From the NCBI RefSeq assembly GCF_022809775.1, contig NZ_CP094380.1, positions 620,001 through 684,000 on the forward strand: a stretch of DNA of 64,000 nucleotides. Direction: 5' to 3'. Shown here one piece after another: positions 45,061 to 53,677 of this stretch; position 1 is the first letter of the stretch, and each line of letters opens with the position of its first letter. The notes below the pieces were generated by a model. It made no database searches. It was not told the origin of the DNA and saw nothing but the letters and a program-made list of their open reading frames with translations. This DNA is from Pseudodesulfovibrio tunisiensis (GTDB taxonomy: Bacteria; Desulfobacterota; Desulfovibrionia; Desulfovibrionales; Desulfovibrionaceae). A program made the translations under genes and the position numbers.

Positions 45061-46980
45061 ATGAGCACATCCAATCTCACGGCAAAATATCGTCCGCAGA
45101 CCTTTTCCGATGTAGCGGGACAGGAAGCGGTCAAGGCCATTCTGTCCCGGGCAGCGGCACAGGACAAGGTCGCACCCGCCTATCTTTTTTCCGGTACGCG
45201 AGGCGTGGGCAAGACCACCATCGCCCGCATTTTCGCCAAGGCGCTGAATTGCGTGGAGGCCCCCACGGGCGAACCGTGCAACAAGTGCCAGCACTGCCGT
45301 CAGATCACGGCCGGAGTGGCTCCGGACGTGATCGAGATCGACGGCGCCTCCAACCGCGGCATCGACGATGCCCGCCGTCTCAAGGAAGACATAGGCTATG
45401 CGCCCATTGAATGCCGCTACAAGGTGTTCATCATCGACGAGGCGCACATGCTCACCAAGGAAGCGTTCAACGCGTTGCTCAAGACCCTTGAGGAACCGCC
45501 TGCGCGCGCCACGTTCATCCTGGCCACGACCGAGCCGCACAAGTTCCCGGCCACCATCATCAGCCGCTGCCAGCATTACACCTACAAGATGCTGGCCCAG
45601 AACGAACTGTACGCCCATCTGGAAAAGATCATGAATCTGGAAGGACTTCAGTTCGAACCGGGCGCATTGCAGATCATCGCCAAACGCGGTGCCGGCAGTG
45701 TGCGCGATTCCATGTCCCTGCTTGGACAGGCTCTGGCCATGGGGCAGGACGTGCTGCGCGAGGAGGATGTTCGCGGATTTCTGGGGCTGGCCGGACAGGA
45801 AGTCTTTTTCCGACTCATGGAGGCCATGCATTCCCGCAACCTCGTGAACGTGGGACACGTACTGCGCGAAGTGCTGGATCAGGGATTGGACCTCGGATTC
45901 TTTCTGCGCGAACTTACGGCCTGCTGGCGCAACATGTTTCTTCTGCGTCAGGCCGGAACCGAGGCCATGCCGCTTCTGGGCCTGTCTCAGGACGAAGCCG
46001 CCTCGTGGATGGACTGGGCCGGAAAATTCGACCCCGCGCATATTCATGCCTGCTGGCAGATGACGCTGGACGGCCAGCGGCGTGTGATGACCAGTCTGGA
46101 ACCGGCCATGGCTCTGGAACTGCTTCTGCTCAATCTGACCAGCCTGCCCGATCTCATCAGCCTTGAAAGTGTTGGAACTTCGGCCGGGCAGGGCGGTTCG
46201 CCATCGGCTCCGCCGCGTTCGAACGGACCTGCTCGCGGAGGCGCACCCGGTGGGCCGGGTGCGGGGAACGGCATGAGGCAGCAGGGAACTCCGCAGGGAA
46301 ACGGACGCCAGTTCGCCCGGAACGATCAGCGCAGGGAACCGCAGGCTCCACAGCCGCCGCAGACACCGCAGGCCGCGTCCCAGCAGGGATATGCGTCTCA
46401 GCATCGTCCCCAGCAGTTTGCGCAGGCTCCGGCGCAGCCGTCCATGCAGAATCCGGGACAACCGGCCGGGCAGCAGATGCCGCCGCAGTCCAGACCCTCG
46501 CATGGGGCGCAGTCCTTTCAGCAGCAGGCAAGGGAGCAGCGTTCTCCGGCGCAGGGTTCGGCGCGTCCTTCCGAGCAGGAAGAAGACGCGGGCTCACGAT
46601 CCGTGCCCGCTTCGGCGGGCGGAATCGGCCGGGACTGGCAGGGATTTCTTGATCTTGCGGAAGAGAGAAACGGCAGTTCCCCGGTTCGGGCCCATGTGCT
46701 CCGACTCACTTCGGGCGAGCTGAACGGCAATGATCTCGTGATCCGCTGCAAATCCCGGGTCCAATGCGACCAGTTGAACGAAAACAAGACATTTCATGCC
46801 CTGGATCTCATGGTCAGGGAATACTTCGGTCCCATGGTCGAAGTGCGTGTGGAAACAGGCAACATCCAGGTGCGCAAGAGCGACAGGCAGTTGATGGCCG
46901 AGGCGGAAAAGCATCCCGGCGTGCAACTGATCATGGAGAGCTTTGACGCGCGCATCATGGCTGTTGATCATCGAAAATAG
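45061..46980 (+). CDS. dnaX: DNA polymerase III subunits gamma/tau
   Basis: Clamp-loader ATPase. The 639-residue protein has Walker A GTRGVGKTT at about residues 45-53, the zinc module with CNKCQHCRQI, sensor block VFIIDEAHMLTKEAFNALLK and ATTEPHKFPATIISRCQ. Domain III follows, then a low-complexity Gln/Pro/Gly linker (about 380-520) and a C-terminal tau-like domain (about 525-639). I see no A-AAA-AAG slippery site, so a gamma form by frameshifting is not apparent. It starts the dnaX-ybaB-recR unit. Confidence 0.95.
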   Translation: MSTSNLTAKYRPQTFSDVAGQEAVKAILSRAAAQDKVAPAYLFSGTRGVGKTTIARIFAKALNCVEAPTGEPCNKCQHCRQITAGVAPDVIEIDGASNRGIDDARRLKEDIGYAPIECRYKVFIIDEAHMLTKEAFNALLKTLEEPPARATFILATTEPHKFPATIISRCQHYTYKMLAQNELYAHLEKIMNLEGLQFEPGALQIIAKRGAGSVRDSMSLLGQALAMGQDVLREEDVRGFLGLAGQEVFFRLMEAMHSRNLVNVGHVLREVLDQGLDLGFFLRELTACWRNMFLLRQAGTEAMPLLGLSQDEAASWMDWAGKFDPAHIHACWQMTLDGQRRVMTSLEPAMALELLLLNLTSLPDLISLESVGTSAGQGGSPSAPPRSNGPARGGAPGGPGAGNGMRQQGTPQGNGRQFARNDQRREPQAPQPPQTPQAASQQGYASQHRPQQFAQAPAQPSMQNPGQPAGQQMPPQSRPSHGAQSFQQQAREQRSPAQGSARPSEQEEDAGSRSVPASAGGIGRDWQGFLDLAEERNGSSPVRAHVLRLTSGELNGNDLVIRCKSRVQCDQLNENKTFHALDLMVREYFGPMVEVRVETGNIQVRKSDRQLMAEAEKHPGVQLIMESFDARIMAVDHRK

Positions 46981-47014
46981 CCGCAGGACGGCAACAACTT
47001 GAAGGAAAACGACT

Positions 47015-47323
47015 ATGAATATGAATGAAATGATTCGTCAGGCCCAGGTCATGCAGCGCAAGATCAGCAAGATGCAGGACGAACTCAAGACCCGTGAGAT
47101 CGAGGCTTCCAGCGGCGGCGGCATGGTGACCGTGCGTGCCACTGCCGGACAGGAAATCCTGTCCGTGGCCATCGAGCCTTCGGTCATGGAGTCCGGCGAT
47201 GTGGAAATGCTTCAGGACCTGATCATGACTGCCGTGAACGAGGCCATCAAGAAGGGCAAGGACCTGATGGAAGAGGAAATGAAGTCCGTGACCGGCGGCA
47301 TCAACATCCCGGGCCTGTTCTAG
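47015..47323 (+). CDS. YbaB/EbfC nucleoid-associated protein
   Basis: A 102-residue DNA-binding dimer (PF02575). Blocks are IRQAQVMQRKISKMQDELK, ASSGGGMVTVRATAGQEI and DLIMTAVNEAIKKGKDL. The gene lies between dnaX and recR, its conserved location in most bacteria. An ATG two codons downstream is an alternative start. Confidence 0.94.
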   Translation: MNMNEMIRQAQVMQRKISKMQDELKTREIEASSGGGMVTVRATAGQEILSVAIEPSVMESGDVEMLQDLIMTAVNEAIKKGKDLMEEEMKSVTGGINIPGLF

Positions 47324-47331
47324 GAGCTTCT

Positions 47332-47937
47332 GTGCAGAAGTTGCCCGGACCTCTGAGAGAGGTCGTGGAACAGCTTGCCGGGCTTCCCGGCATTGGTCCC
47401 AAGTCCGCGCTCAGGATAGCCCTGACCCTGCTCAAGATGCCTCGCGAAAAGGCCGGAGCCGTGGGAAGGAGCATTCTGGACCTGCGGGAGAATCTCTGTC
47501 TGTGCAGTGAATGTGCGTGTCTGGCCGAGTCCAGTCCGTGTGCCATCTGTTCGGACCCGGAACGGGACAGGGCGCAGCTCTGTCTTGTCGCGGAGTGGGA
47601 TTCCCTGCTGGCTCTTGAGCAGATGGGGCTGTTTCGCGGCCGATATCTGGTGCTCGGCGGACTGCTGTCGCCTTTGGACGGCGTGGAGCCCGGGCATCTG
47701 GAAATGGATCGGCTCAGGCGTCATCTGGCGAGTGGAGAGGTCAGGGAACTGATTCTCGCTCTCGGAGCGACCCTGGACGCCGAGTCCACGGCCTCCTACG
47801 TCAAGAATCTCGTGGAATCCGAATTTCCGGACGTGGCCGTGTCACGTCTGGCACAGGGAATTCCCATGGGCGCGGAGGTCAAGTACATGGACAAGGAAAC
47901 ACTGCGACAGTCGCTCATGCACCGTCAAAAGGTGTGA
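47332..47937 (+). CDS. recR: Recombination protein RecR
   Basis: A 201-residue clamp of the RecFOR pathway that helps load RecA on gapped DNA. It has the helix-hairpin-helix LAGLPGIGPKSALRIA, a four-cysteine zinc finger (LCLCSECACLAESSPCAIC) and a Toprim domain (CLVAEWDSLLALEQMG, LILALGATLDAESTASY). The GTG start at 47332 follows TAGGAG, 8 bp after ybaB. Confidence 0.95.
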   Translation: MQKLPGPLREVVEQLAGLPGIGPKSALRIALTLLKMPREKAGAVGRSILDLRENLCLCSECACLAESSPCAICSDPERDRAQLCLVAEWDSLLALEQMGLFRGRYLVLGGLLSPLDGVEPGHLEMDRLRRHLASGEVRELILALGATLDAESTASYVKNLVESEFPDVAVSRLAQGIPMGAEVKYMDKETLRQSLMHRQKV

Positions 47938-47993
47938 GCATGAATCTGTCACCGGAAATCGGCCGCAGGGCCATATGACAAAACAGAAAACGG

Positions 47994-48018
47994 AAGGGCC
48001 GGAGCTCCGGCCCTTTTC
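47994..48018 (+). terminator. Terminator after recR
   Basis: A loop-free 22-bp palindrome AAGGGCCGGAG/CTCCGGCCCTT (47994-48015) runs into TTTT. It separates recR from recD2. Confidence 0.75.
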
Positions 48019-48039
48019 CCGTACATAGCCGGATTCGCC

Positions 48040-50250
48040 ATGCCAGACGACAAACTCACGCTGCTCTCTTCAGCCGAAGTCCAGAGCATTGTCTTTCACA
48101 ATGCCGAGAACGGCTATGTCATTGCCCGGGTGCGGGCCAAGGATGAACCCGGCACCATCACCATCACGGGCGTCATGGGTGAGATTCAGGCGGGCGAAAA
48201 TCTGGACATTCACGGCAAGTGGGTCGTGCATCCCAAATATGGTCCGCAGTTCGAGGTGGTCACCTTTGAACAGACCCGTCCCGCCACGGAAAACGGGGTC
48301 ATCAAGTTCTTGTCCTCGTCCATCAAGGGGGTGGGGGAGAAGACAGCGGCAACGCTGGTGGAAAGGTTCGGCGTGGCCGTGCTGGACCTGCTGGACGAGG
48401 AGCCGGAAAAGCTGCTTGAGGTTAAGGGCATTTCCAAAAGGAAGCTTGAAGACATCATCGAATCCTGGTCCAAGCAGCGGGAAATCAAGAATCTGCTGGT
48501 TTTTCTGCAAACCCACGGCGTGCCTACCACGTTTGCCGGCAAGATTTTTCATCTCTATGGGGCTCAGGCCACCAAAAAGCTCAAGGCCAATCCCTATGAT
48601 CTGGCCTATGAAATCCGTGGGGTCGGCTTTCGTACAGCCGATACCATGGCGCTCAAGCTCGGATTTGCCACGGATTGCCCGCAGCGGCTGGAAGCGGCTC
48701 TGGTCTATACCATGTTCACCGAGTGCGAACGCAACGGTCACATGTTTCTGCCCAAGGAACGGCTGATGTCCGACGTGCTGCGCATTCTTGATGGCGTGGA
48801 TTACGAGAAGATCGAGAGCAGCCTGTATGCGCTTCAGGAAAAGCAGCGGGTGAAGATCGAGGACCTGCCCGAACAGGAAATCGATCAGGCCGTGTACCTG
48901 ATGCATTTCTATCATTACGAGAACGAAATCACGCAGCGGCTTTACCAGCTCGTGAATCACCCGTCGCCCGTAAGTCGGAAAAAGATTTCACAGGCCCTGC
49001 CCAAGGTGGAGGGCGAACTCGGGTTCACCCTGTCCGAGGAACAGCGCAAGGCCGTGTTCGAGGCGTGCGGCAACAAGGTCTTCATTGTCACGGGCGGACC
49101 GGGAACGGGCAAGACCACCATAACCCGGGCCATTGTTCGTACGCTCAAGGAGTTGGGCCTCAGGATCAAGCAGGCCGCGCCCACGGGCCGGGCCGCCAAG
49201 CGCATGACCGAGGCGACCGGACTGGATTCCCAGACCATTCATCGTCTGCTTCAGTATCAGCCCGACGGCGGATTTCACTATTGTCAGGACAAGAAATTCA
49301 AGGCCGATGTGCTGGTGGTGGACGAGGCCAGCATGGTGGACTCGCATCTGTTCGTCTCCCTGCTTCGCGCCATGCCGCACACCTGTCGCCTGATTCTGGT
49401 GGGCGACGTGAACCAGCTTCCCAGCGTGGGGCCGGGCAATGTGCTGCACGACCTGATCAACAGCGGACAGGTTCCCTGTGCCGTACTGACCCATATCTTT
49501 CGACAGGCGCAGGAAAGTTTCATCGTGGTCAATGCGCACCGCATCAATGAAGGAAAGATGCCGAGACAGCATCCGGCGCTGGCCCCGGAAGCGGATTTCT
49601 ACTGGCTGCCTCAGGAAGACCCGCTCAAGGTGCAGAAGCTCATCATGGACAGCGTGTGCGACCGCATTCCCGATGCATACGGACTGGACCCGCTGCGCGA
49701 CGTGCAGGTACTCACGCCCATGCACAAGGGCGATGTGGGTACGCAGGCACTCAACGCTCTGCTTCAGGAGCGCCTCAATCCGCTGCGCCTGGGACAGCGC
49801 GAGCTCAAGCGCGGCAACACCCGCTACCGCATCGGGGACCGCGTGCTGCAACTGCGCAACAATTACGACAAGGAAGTCTTCAACGGCGACCTTGGCTGGA
49901 TCGTTGATCTGGATGTGGCGGACAACGAGCTGTACATCGAGTTCGACGGCAACCATGTCCACTACGAACAGTCCGATCTGGACGAGCTTACCTTGGCTTA
50001 CGCCGTGAGCGTGCACAAGTCGCAGGGCAGCGAATATTCGGCAGTGGTCATGCCCGTGGTAACGCAGCACTACATGCTGCTTCAGCGCAATCTTCTCTAT
50101 ACCGGGCTGACGCGCGCCCGCAAGCTTGCCATCATGGTCGGCAGTGAGCGCGCCATGCAGATCGGTCTGAACACGGTCACGTCCGGCAAACGCATGACCA
50201 ACCTTTCGTTCAGGCTGGCTGACATGTTTTCCGGCAATCGTCTCGCATAG
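48040..50250 (+). CDS. recD2: ATP-dependent RecD-like DNA helicase RecD2
   Basis: A 736-residue superfamily 1B helicase of the stand-alone RecD2 type. An N-terminal OB-like domain (EVQSIVFHNAENGYVIARV) and helix-hairpin-helix repeats (about 85-190) precede the motor: motif I GGPGTGKTTITRAI at about residue 352, motif II VVDEASMVDSHLF, motif III LILVGDVNQLPSVGPGNVL and a C-terminal UvrD-like lobe with TLAYAVSVHKSQGSEY and NLLYTGLTRARKL. No recB or recC is nearby, as expected for RecD2. Confidence 0.94.
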   Translation: MPDDKLTLLSSAEVQSIVFHNAENGYVIARVRAKDEPGTITITGVMGEIQAGENLDIHGKWVVHPKYGPQFEVVTFEQTRPATENGVIKFLSSSIKGVGEKTAATLVERFGVAVLDLLDEEPEKLLEVKGISKRKLEDIIESWSKQREIKNLLVFLQTHGVPTTFAGKIFHLYGAQATKKLKANPYDLAYEIRGVGFRTADTMALKLGFATDCPQRLEAALVYTMFTECERNGHMFLPKERLMSDVLRILDGVDYEKIESSLYALQEKQRVKIEDLPEQEIDQAVYLMHFYHYENEITQRLYQLVNHPSPVSRKKISQALPKVEGELGFTLSEEQRKAVFEACGNKVFIVTGGPGTGKTTITRAIVRTLKELGLRIKQAAPTGRAAKRMTEATGLDSQTIHRLLQYQPDGGFHYCQDKKFKADVLVVDEASMVDSHLFVSLLRAMPHTCRLILVGDVNQLPSVGPGNVLHDLINSGQVPCAVLTHIFRQAQESFIVVNAHRINEGKMPRQHPALAPEADFYWLPQEDPLKVQKLIMDSVCDRIPDAYGLDPLRDVQVLTPMHKGDVGTQALNALLQERLNPLRLGQRELKRGNTRYRIGDRVLQLRNNYDKEVFNGDLGWIVDLDVADNELYIEFDGNHVHYEQSDLDELTLAYAVSVHKSQGSEYSAVVMPVVTQHYMLLQRNLLYTGLTRARKLAIMVGSERAMQIGLNTVTSGKRMTNLSFRLADMFSGNRLA

Positions 50251-50274
50251 CCCTGGTTCGTCTCTCGATTTTCG

Positions 50275-50306
50275 ATCCCCGCGCAGGCTTGTGCGGGGAT
50301 TTTTTC
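50275..50306 (+). terminator. Terminator after recD2
   Basis: An 11-bp stem with one G-T pair (50275-50285 with 50290-50300, GGCT loop) is followed by six T. Confidence 0.88.
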
Positions 50307-50335
50307 TAATCATTCCCTTTTTCTACCATGACAGG

Positions 50336-50363
50336 TTGAAAAGGCTCGAAAAAGTCTTACATT
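50336..50363 (+). promoter_or_regulatory. Candidate promoter upstream of ferritin
   Basis: TTGAAA (50336-50341) and TACATT (50358-50363) are 16 bp apart in the AT-rich 150 bp ahead of the ferritin gene. No clear Fur box was recognised. Confidence 0.3.
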
Positions 50364-50452
50364 CTTGTTTCATCATGTCGACGGAATATGGTACCGTTTG
50401 GCAGTGAATCGTATAGCTACTCACTATTTGCTTGTATTCAAAGGAGAATGCC

Positions 50453-50959
50453 ATGCTCAGCCAGAAAATGGAAAATGCGCTCAATGATCAGATGAATTGG
50501 GAAATCTACTCGGCGCATATCTATCTCTCCATGTCTTCGGATTTTTCCCGCAAGGGCCTGCCCGGCATTGCCCAGTGGATGCTGGCCCAGTATCAGGAAG
50601 AGATGTTCCATGCCATGAGATTTTTCAACTATATCAACGAAGCTGGTGGGCACGCCAAGCTCGGCGTGATCGATGCGCCGCCCTACGAGTGGGAATCGCC
50701 GCTCAAGGCGTTCGAGGTTGCTCTGGAGCATGAGCAGGGCGTGACTTCGCGCATCAACGCACTGGCCGATCTGGCCATGGAAGAGCGCAACCACGCCGTG
50801 GGCATCTTCCTCCAGTGGTTCATCTCCGAGCAGGTGGAGGAAGAGGATACCGTGGGCGACATCGTGGGCAAGCTCAAGATGGTCGGCGACGGCGGCGGCC
50901 TCTTCATGCTGGACCGCGACCTTGGTACGCGGGTATTCACTCCGCCGACAACGGCATGA
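50453..50959 (+). CDS. ftnA: Non-haem ferritin
   Basis: A 168-residue four-helix-bundle ferritin that oxidises and stores iron in a 24-mer. Ferroxidase ligands are visible: Glu in MNWEIYSAHIYLSM, the E-x2-H of EEMFHAMRFFNYI, Glu in ALEHEQGVTSRINAL and FLQWFISEQVEEED. ATG 50453 behind AAGGAG is chosen over an in-frame start at 50432. It has its own terminator. Confidence 0.93.
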   Translation: MLSQKMENALNDQMNWEIYSAHIYLSMSSDFSRKGLPGIAQWMLAQYQEEMFHAMRFFNYINEAGGHAKLGVIDAPPYEWESPLKAFEVALEHEQGVTSRINALADLAMEERNHAVGIFLQWFISEQVEEEDTVGDIVGKLKMVGDGGGLFMLDRDLGTRVFTPPTTA

Positions 50960-50965
50960 TTCATG

Positions 50966-51003
50966 CGGCCGGACAGGACATCCTGTCCGGCCGTTCGTTT
51001 TTT
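50966..51003 (+). terminator. Terminator after ferritin
   Basis: A 13-bp perfect stem (50966-50978 with 50981-50993) is followed by TTCGTTTTTT. Confidence 0.88.
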
Positions 51004-51065
51004 CGCCCTGTAAACAGCAACGTCGCCCTTCACCGTGACCGGCAAGGGCGGCAGGGAGCCGGAGC

Positions 51066-52751
51066 ATGACGGAAACGAGCATCAACATTCTTATCGGCGG
51101 CGAAGCCGGGCAGGGGCTGGTCACCATAGGCCAGCTCATGGCCAAGGCCCTGATTCGTGCCGGGTACAACATTCTGGTGCATCAGGATTACATGTCGCGC
51201 ATTCGCGGCGGTCACAACACCTTTGCCATCCGTACCGGGCCGGACCCGATTTACGCGGCGGTCGAGGACGTGGACATTCTGGTGGCGCTCAATGCCGAAA
51301 CTCTGGAGTTGCATCGGGAGGAACTGACCGACCGGGCCATTGTGGTGGTGGATGAAGCCATTGATTGTCAGGGAATGAATGCGCTCCGGGTGCCGTTCAA
51401 GGAGTTGGCTCCCAAGCCGTTGTTTCACAATACCGTGGCGCTCGGGGTGCTTGGCGCATCCGTGTGCAATGACGTTTCGATTCTGGAAGGGCTGTTGCAC
51501 GAGACGTTTCACAAGAAGGGTGACGAGATAGTGCAGGCCAATGTGGAAGTGCTGCGCAAGGCCTACGATTGGGTTCGGGAGCAGGAGTTCGATTTCACCT
51601 GCATGCCGCCCCCACCCGAGAATCCGGAACCGGCCATGATGATCAACGGCAATGAGGCCATTGCCATGGGCGCACTGGCTGCGGGCTGCAATTTCCTGTC
51701 CTTCTACCCCATGACGCCGTCCACCTCGGTGGCTTTGACCCTGATCAGCAAGGGGGCGGCTCTGGGGATGGTGGCGGAACAGGCCGAGGACGAGATCGCG
51801 GCCATCAACATGGCCCTTGGCGCATCCTATGCCGGTGCGCGGTCCGTGGTCACCACGTCCGGGGGCGGTTTTGCCCTCATGGTCGAGGGCATCAGTCTTG
51901 CCGGGATCACGGAAACTCCGGTTGTCGTGGTGCTGGTGCAGCGGCCCGGTCCGGCCACGGGCCTGCCCACGCGGACCGAGCAGGGCGACCTGAATCTGGC
52001 GTTGTATGCCGGACATGGCGAATTCCCGCGCGCAATTTTTGCGCCCGGCACTCCCGAGGAATGCTTTTATCTGACCTACCGGGCCTTTGATCTGGCCGAA
52101 AAATATCAGACTCCGTGCTTTGTTCTTTCCGATCAGTATCTTGCGGATTCCTATCGCAATGTGCCTCGTTTCGATCCGGATCTTCCCGAAGTGGCGTCGT
52201 CCGTGCTGGAGCCGGAAAATCCTGCTGAATACAAGCGGTATGCCATGACCGACGACGGAATTTCACCACGGGCGATTCCCGGATTTTCCGAGGCGCTGGT
52301 CAAGGCGGATTCCGACGAGCATGACGAGGCCGGGCATATCATCGAGGATGGACCGACCCGCATCGGCATGAATTCCAAGCGGATCGTCAAGGCGTGCGGC
52401 ATGTGGCACGAGGTGGTGCCGCCCGAATATTACGGGGAGGAAGGCGCGGACGTGGTCCTGCTGTGCTGGGGGTCGACCCTGGGGCCGTGTCTGGAAGCCA
52501 TGGAAAGCATGAAGGATCACACGTGCGGCGTGCTGCATTTCAAGCAGGTCTACCCGCTCAATGAAGATCAGTTCATGGATTTTCTGGAGGGCGCCGGACA
52601 TGTGGTTGCCGTGGAAGGCAATGCCACGGCCCAGTTCGCGCGGCTGCTCGGTCAGGAAACCGGATTCCGGGTGTCGAGCTTCATCCTGCGGTTTGATGGC
52701 AGGCCGCTCACGTCGTGGTACATTCTCAAGGGTCTTGAAAGCATCATCTAG
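51066..52751 (+). CDS. korA: 2-oxoacid:ferredoxin oxidoreductase, alpha subunit (gamma-alpha fusion)
   Basis: Catalyses CoA-dependent oxidative decarboxylation of a 2-oxoacid, or its reverse, with ferredoxin; 2-oxoglutarate is the usual substrate of this two-subunit type. The 561-residue protein has an N-terminal gamma domain (about 1-180, IGGEAGQGLVTIGQLMAKAL, SRIRGGHNTFAIR) fused to the alpha pyrimidine domain (from about 195, GNEAIAMGALAAGCNFLSFY, VAEQAEDEIAAINMALGASY, RPGPATGLPTRTEQGDL) and a C-terminal domain II. The beta subunit gene follows 9 bp later. Confidence 0.9.
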   Translation: MTETSINILIGGEAGQGLVTIGQLMAKALIRAGYNILVHQDYMSRIRGGHNTFAIRTGPDPIYAAVEDVDILVALNAETLELHREELTDRAIVVVDEAIDCQGMNALRVPFKELAPKPLFHNTVALGVLGASVCNDVSILEGLLHETFHKKGDEIVQANVEVLRKAYDWVREQEFDFTCMPPPPENPEPAMMINGNEAIAMGALAAGCNFLSFYPMTPSTSVALTLISKGAALGMVAEQAEDEIAAINMALGASYAGARSVVTTSGGGFALMVEGISLAGITETPVVVVLVQRPGPATGLPTRTEQGDLNLALYAGHGEFPRAIFAPGTPEECFYLTYRAFDLAEKYQTPCFVLSDQYLADSYRNVPRFDPDLPEVASSVLEPENPAEYKRYAMTDDGISPRAIPGFSEALVKADSDEHDEAGHIIEDGPTRIGMNSKRIVKACGMWHEVVPPEYYGEEGADVVLLCWGSTLGPCLEAMESMKDHTCGVLHFKQVYPLNEDQFMDFLEGAGHVVAVEGNATAQFARLLGQETGFRVSSFILRFDGRPLTSWYILKGLESII

Positions 52752-52760
52752 GAGGGCGGC

Positions 52761-53612
52761 ATGGTATCCATGGAAGAGTACGGCAAATTCGAAACCGCCT
52801 GGTGCCCGGGATGCGGCAATCACGCCATCCTTGCCTGTCTCAAGCAGGCTCTGGCCGAACTGGAACTGGCTCCGCATCAGGTCTGCATCGTGTCCGGCAT
52901 TGGACAGGCGGCCAAGACCCCGCAGTACATGAACTGCAACATGTTCAACGGGCTGCACGGCAGGGCGCTTCCGGTTGCGCAGGGGGTGAAGCTCGCCAAT
53001 CCCGAACTTGCCGTGGTGGCGGTTTCCGGGGACGGCTGTTCCTACGGCGAAGGAGGCAACCATTTTCTCGCGGCATTGCGGCGCAATGTGAACATGACGC
53101 TCATCGCGCATGACAACCAGATCTACGGCCTGACCAAGGGACAGGCCAGTCCTACCACGGCCCGGGGGCAGGCGACCAAGGCCCAGCCCGGAGGCTCGCC
53201 GTCCGAACCGCTCAATCCCGTGGCTTTGGCCGTAACCATGAAGGCCGGATTCGTGGCGCGGGCCTTTTCCGGGGAAAAGGACCATCTGGTGACCATGATC
53301 AAGCAGGCGATCTGCCATCCGGGATTCGCCCTTGTGGACGTGTTGCAGCCATGTGTTTCCTTCAACAAGGTGAACACGTTCGCCTGGTACAGGGAACGCT
53401 GCTACAAGCTCGGCGAGGATCACAATTCGGCGGACTGGGATGCGGCCATGACCGTGGCCATGGAATTCGACGAGCGGATTCCCATCGGCATACTCTACCG
53501 CAACAGTCGCGCTCCGTTCGGTTCGGGCATGCCCGGGCTGGAAAAGGGACCGCTCGCACTGCGTTCCGTGAACAGGGAGGAACTGGTCTCGATTCTTGCC
53601 GGATTTGAATAG
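52761..53612 (+). CDS. korB: 2-oxoacid:ferredoxin oxidoreductase, beta subunit
   Basis: A 283-residue TPP- and [4Fe-4S]-binding subunit. Cys15 and Cys18 (AWCPGCGNHAILACL) start the cluster; the TPP/Mg motif is SGDGCSYGEGGNHFLAAL with DNQIYGLTKGQASPTT. The third cluster Cys is not in the GIG-Cys position (here GIGQ); a Cys lies nearby in YMNCNMFNGLHGR, as in the KorB subgroup, and a fourth is in LQPCVSFN. It pairs with korA. Confidence 0.9.
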   Translation: MVSMEEYGKFETAWCPGCGNHAILACLKQALAELELAPHQVCIVSGIGQAAKTPQYMNCNMFNGLHGRALPVAQGVKLANPELAVVAVSGDGCSYGEGGNHFLAALRRNVNMTLIAHDNQIYGLTKGQASPTTARGQATKAQPGGSPSEPLNPVALAVTMKAGFVARAFSGEKDHLVTMIKQAICHPGFALVDVLQPCVSFNKVNTFAWYRERCYKLGEDHNSADWDAAMTVAMEFDERIPIGILYRNSRAPFGSGMPGLEKGPLALRSVNREELVSILAGFE

Positions 53613-53677
53613 CTGGACAAATTCGTCGGGGTCTGCGAAGTCTCCCTGAACACAACGATGTTCATCAGAGGAGAAAC

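Noticed and set aside
45061..46980. Programmed frameshift in dnaX
   Set aside because: No A-rich slippery heptamer with a following hairpin was seen near the domain III boundary.
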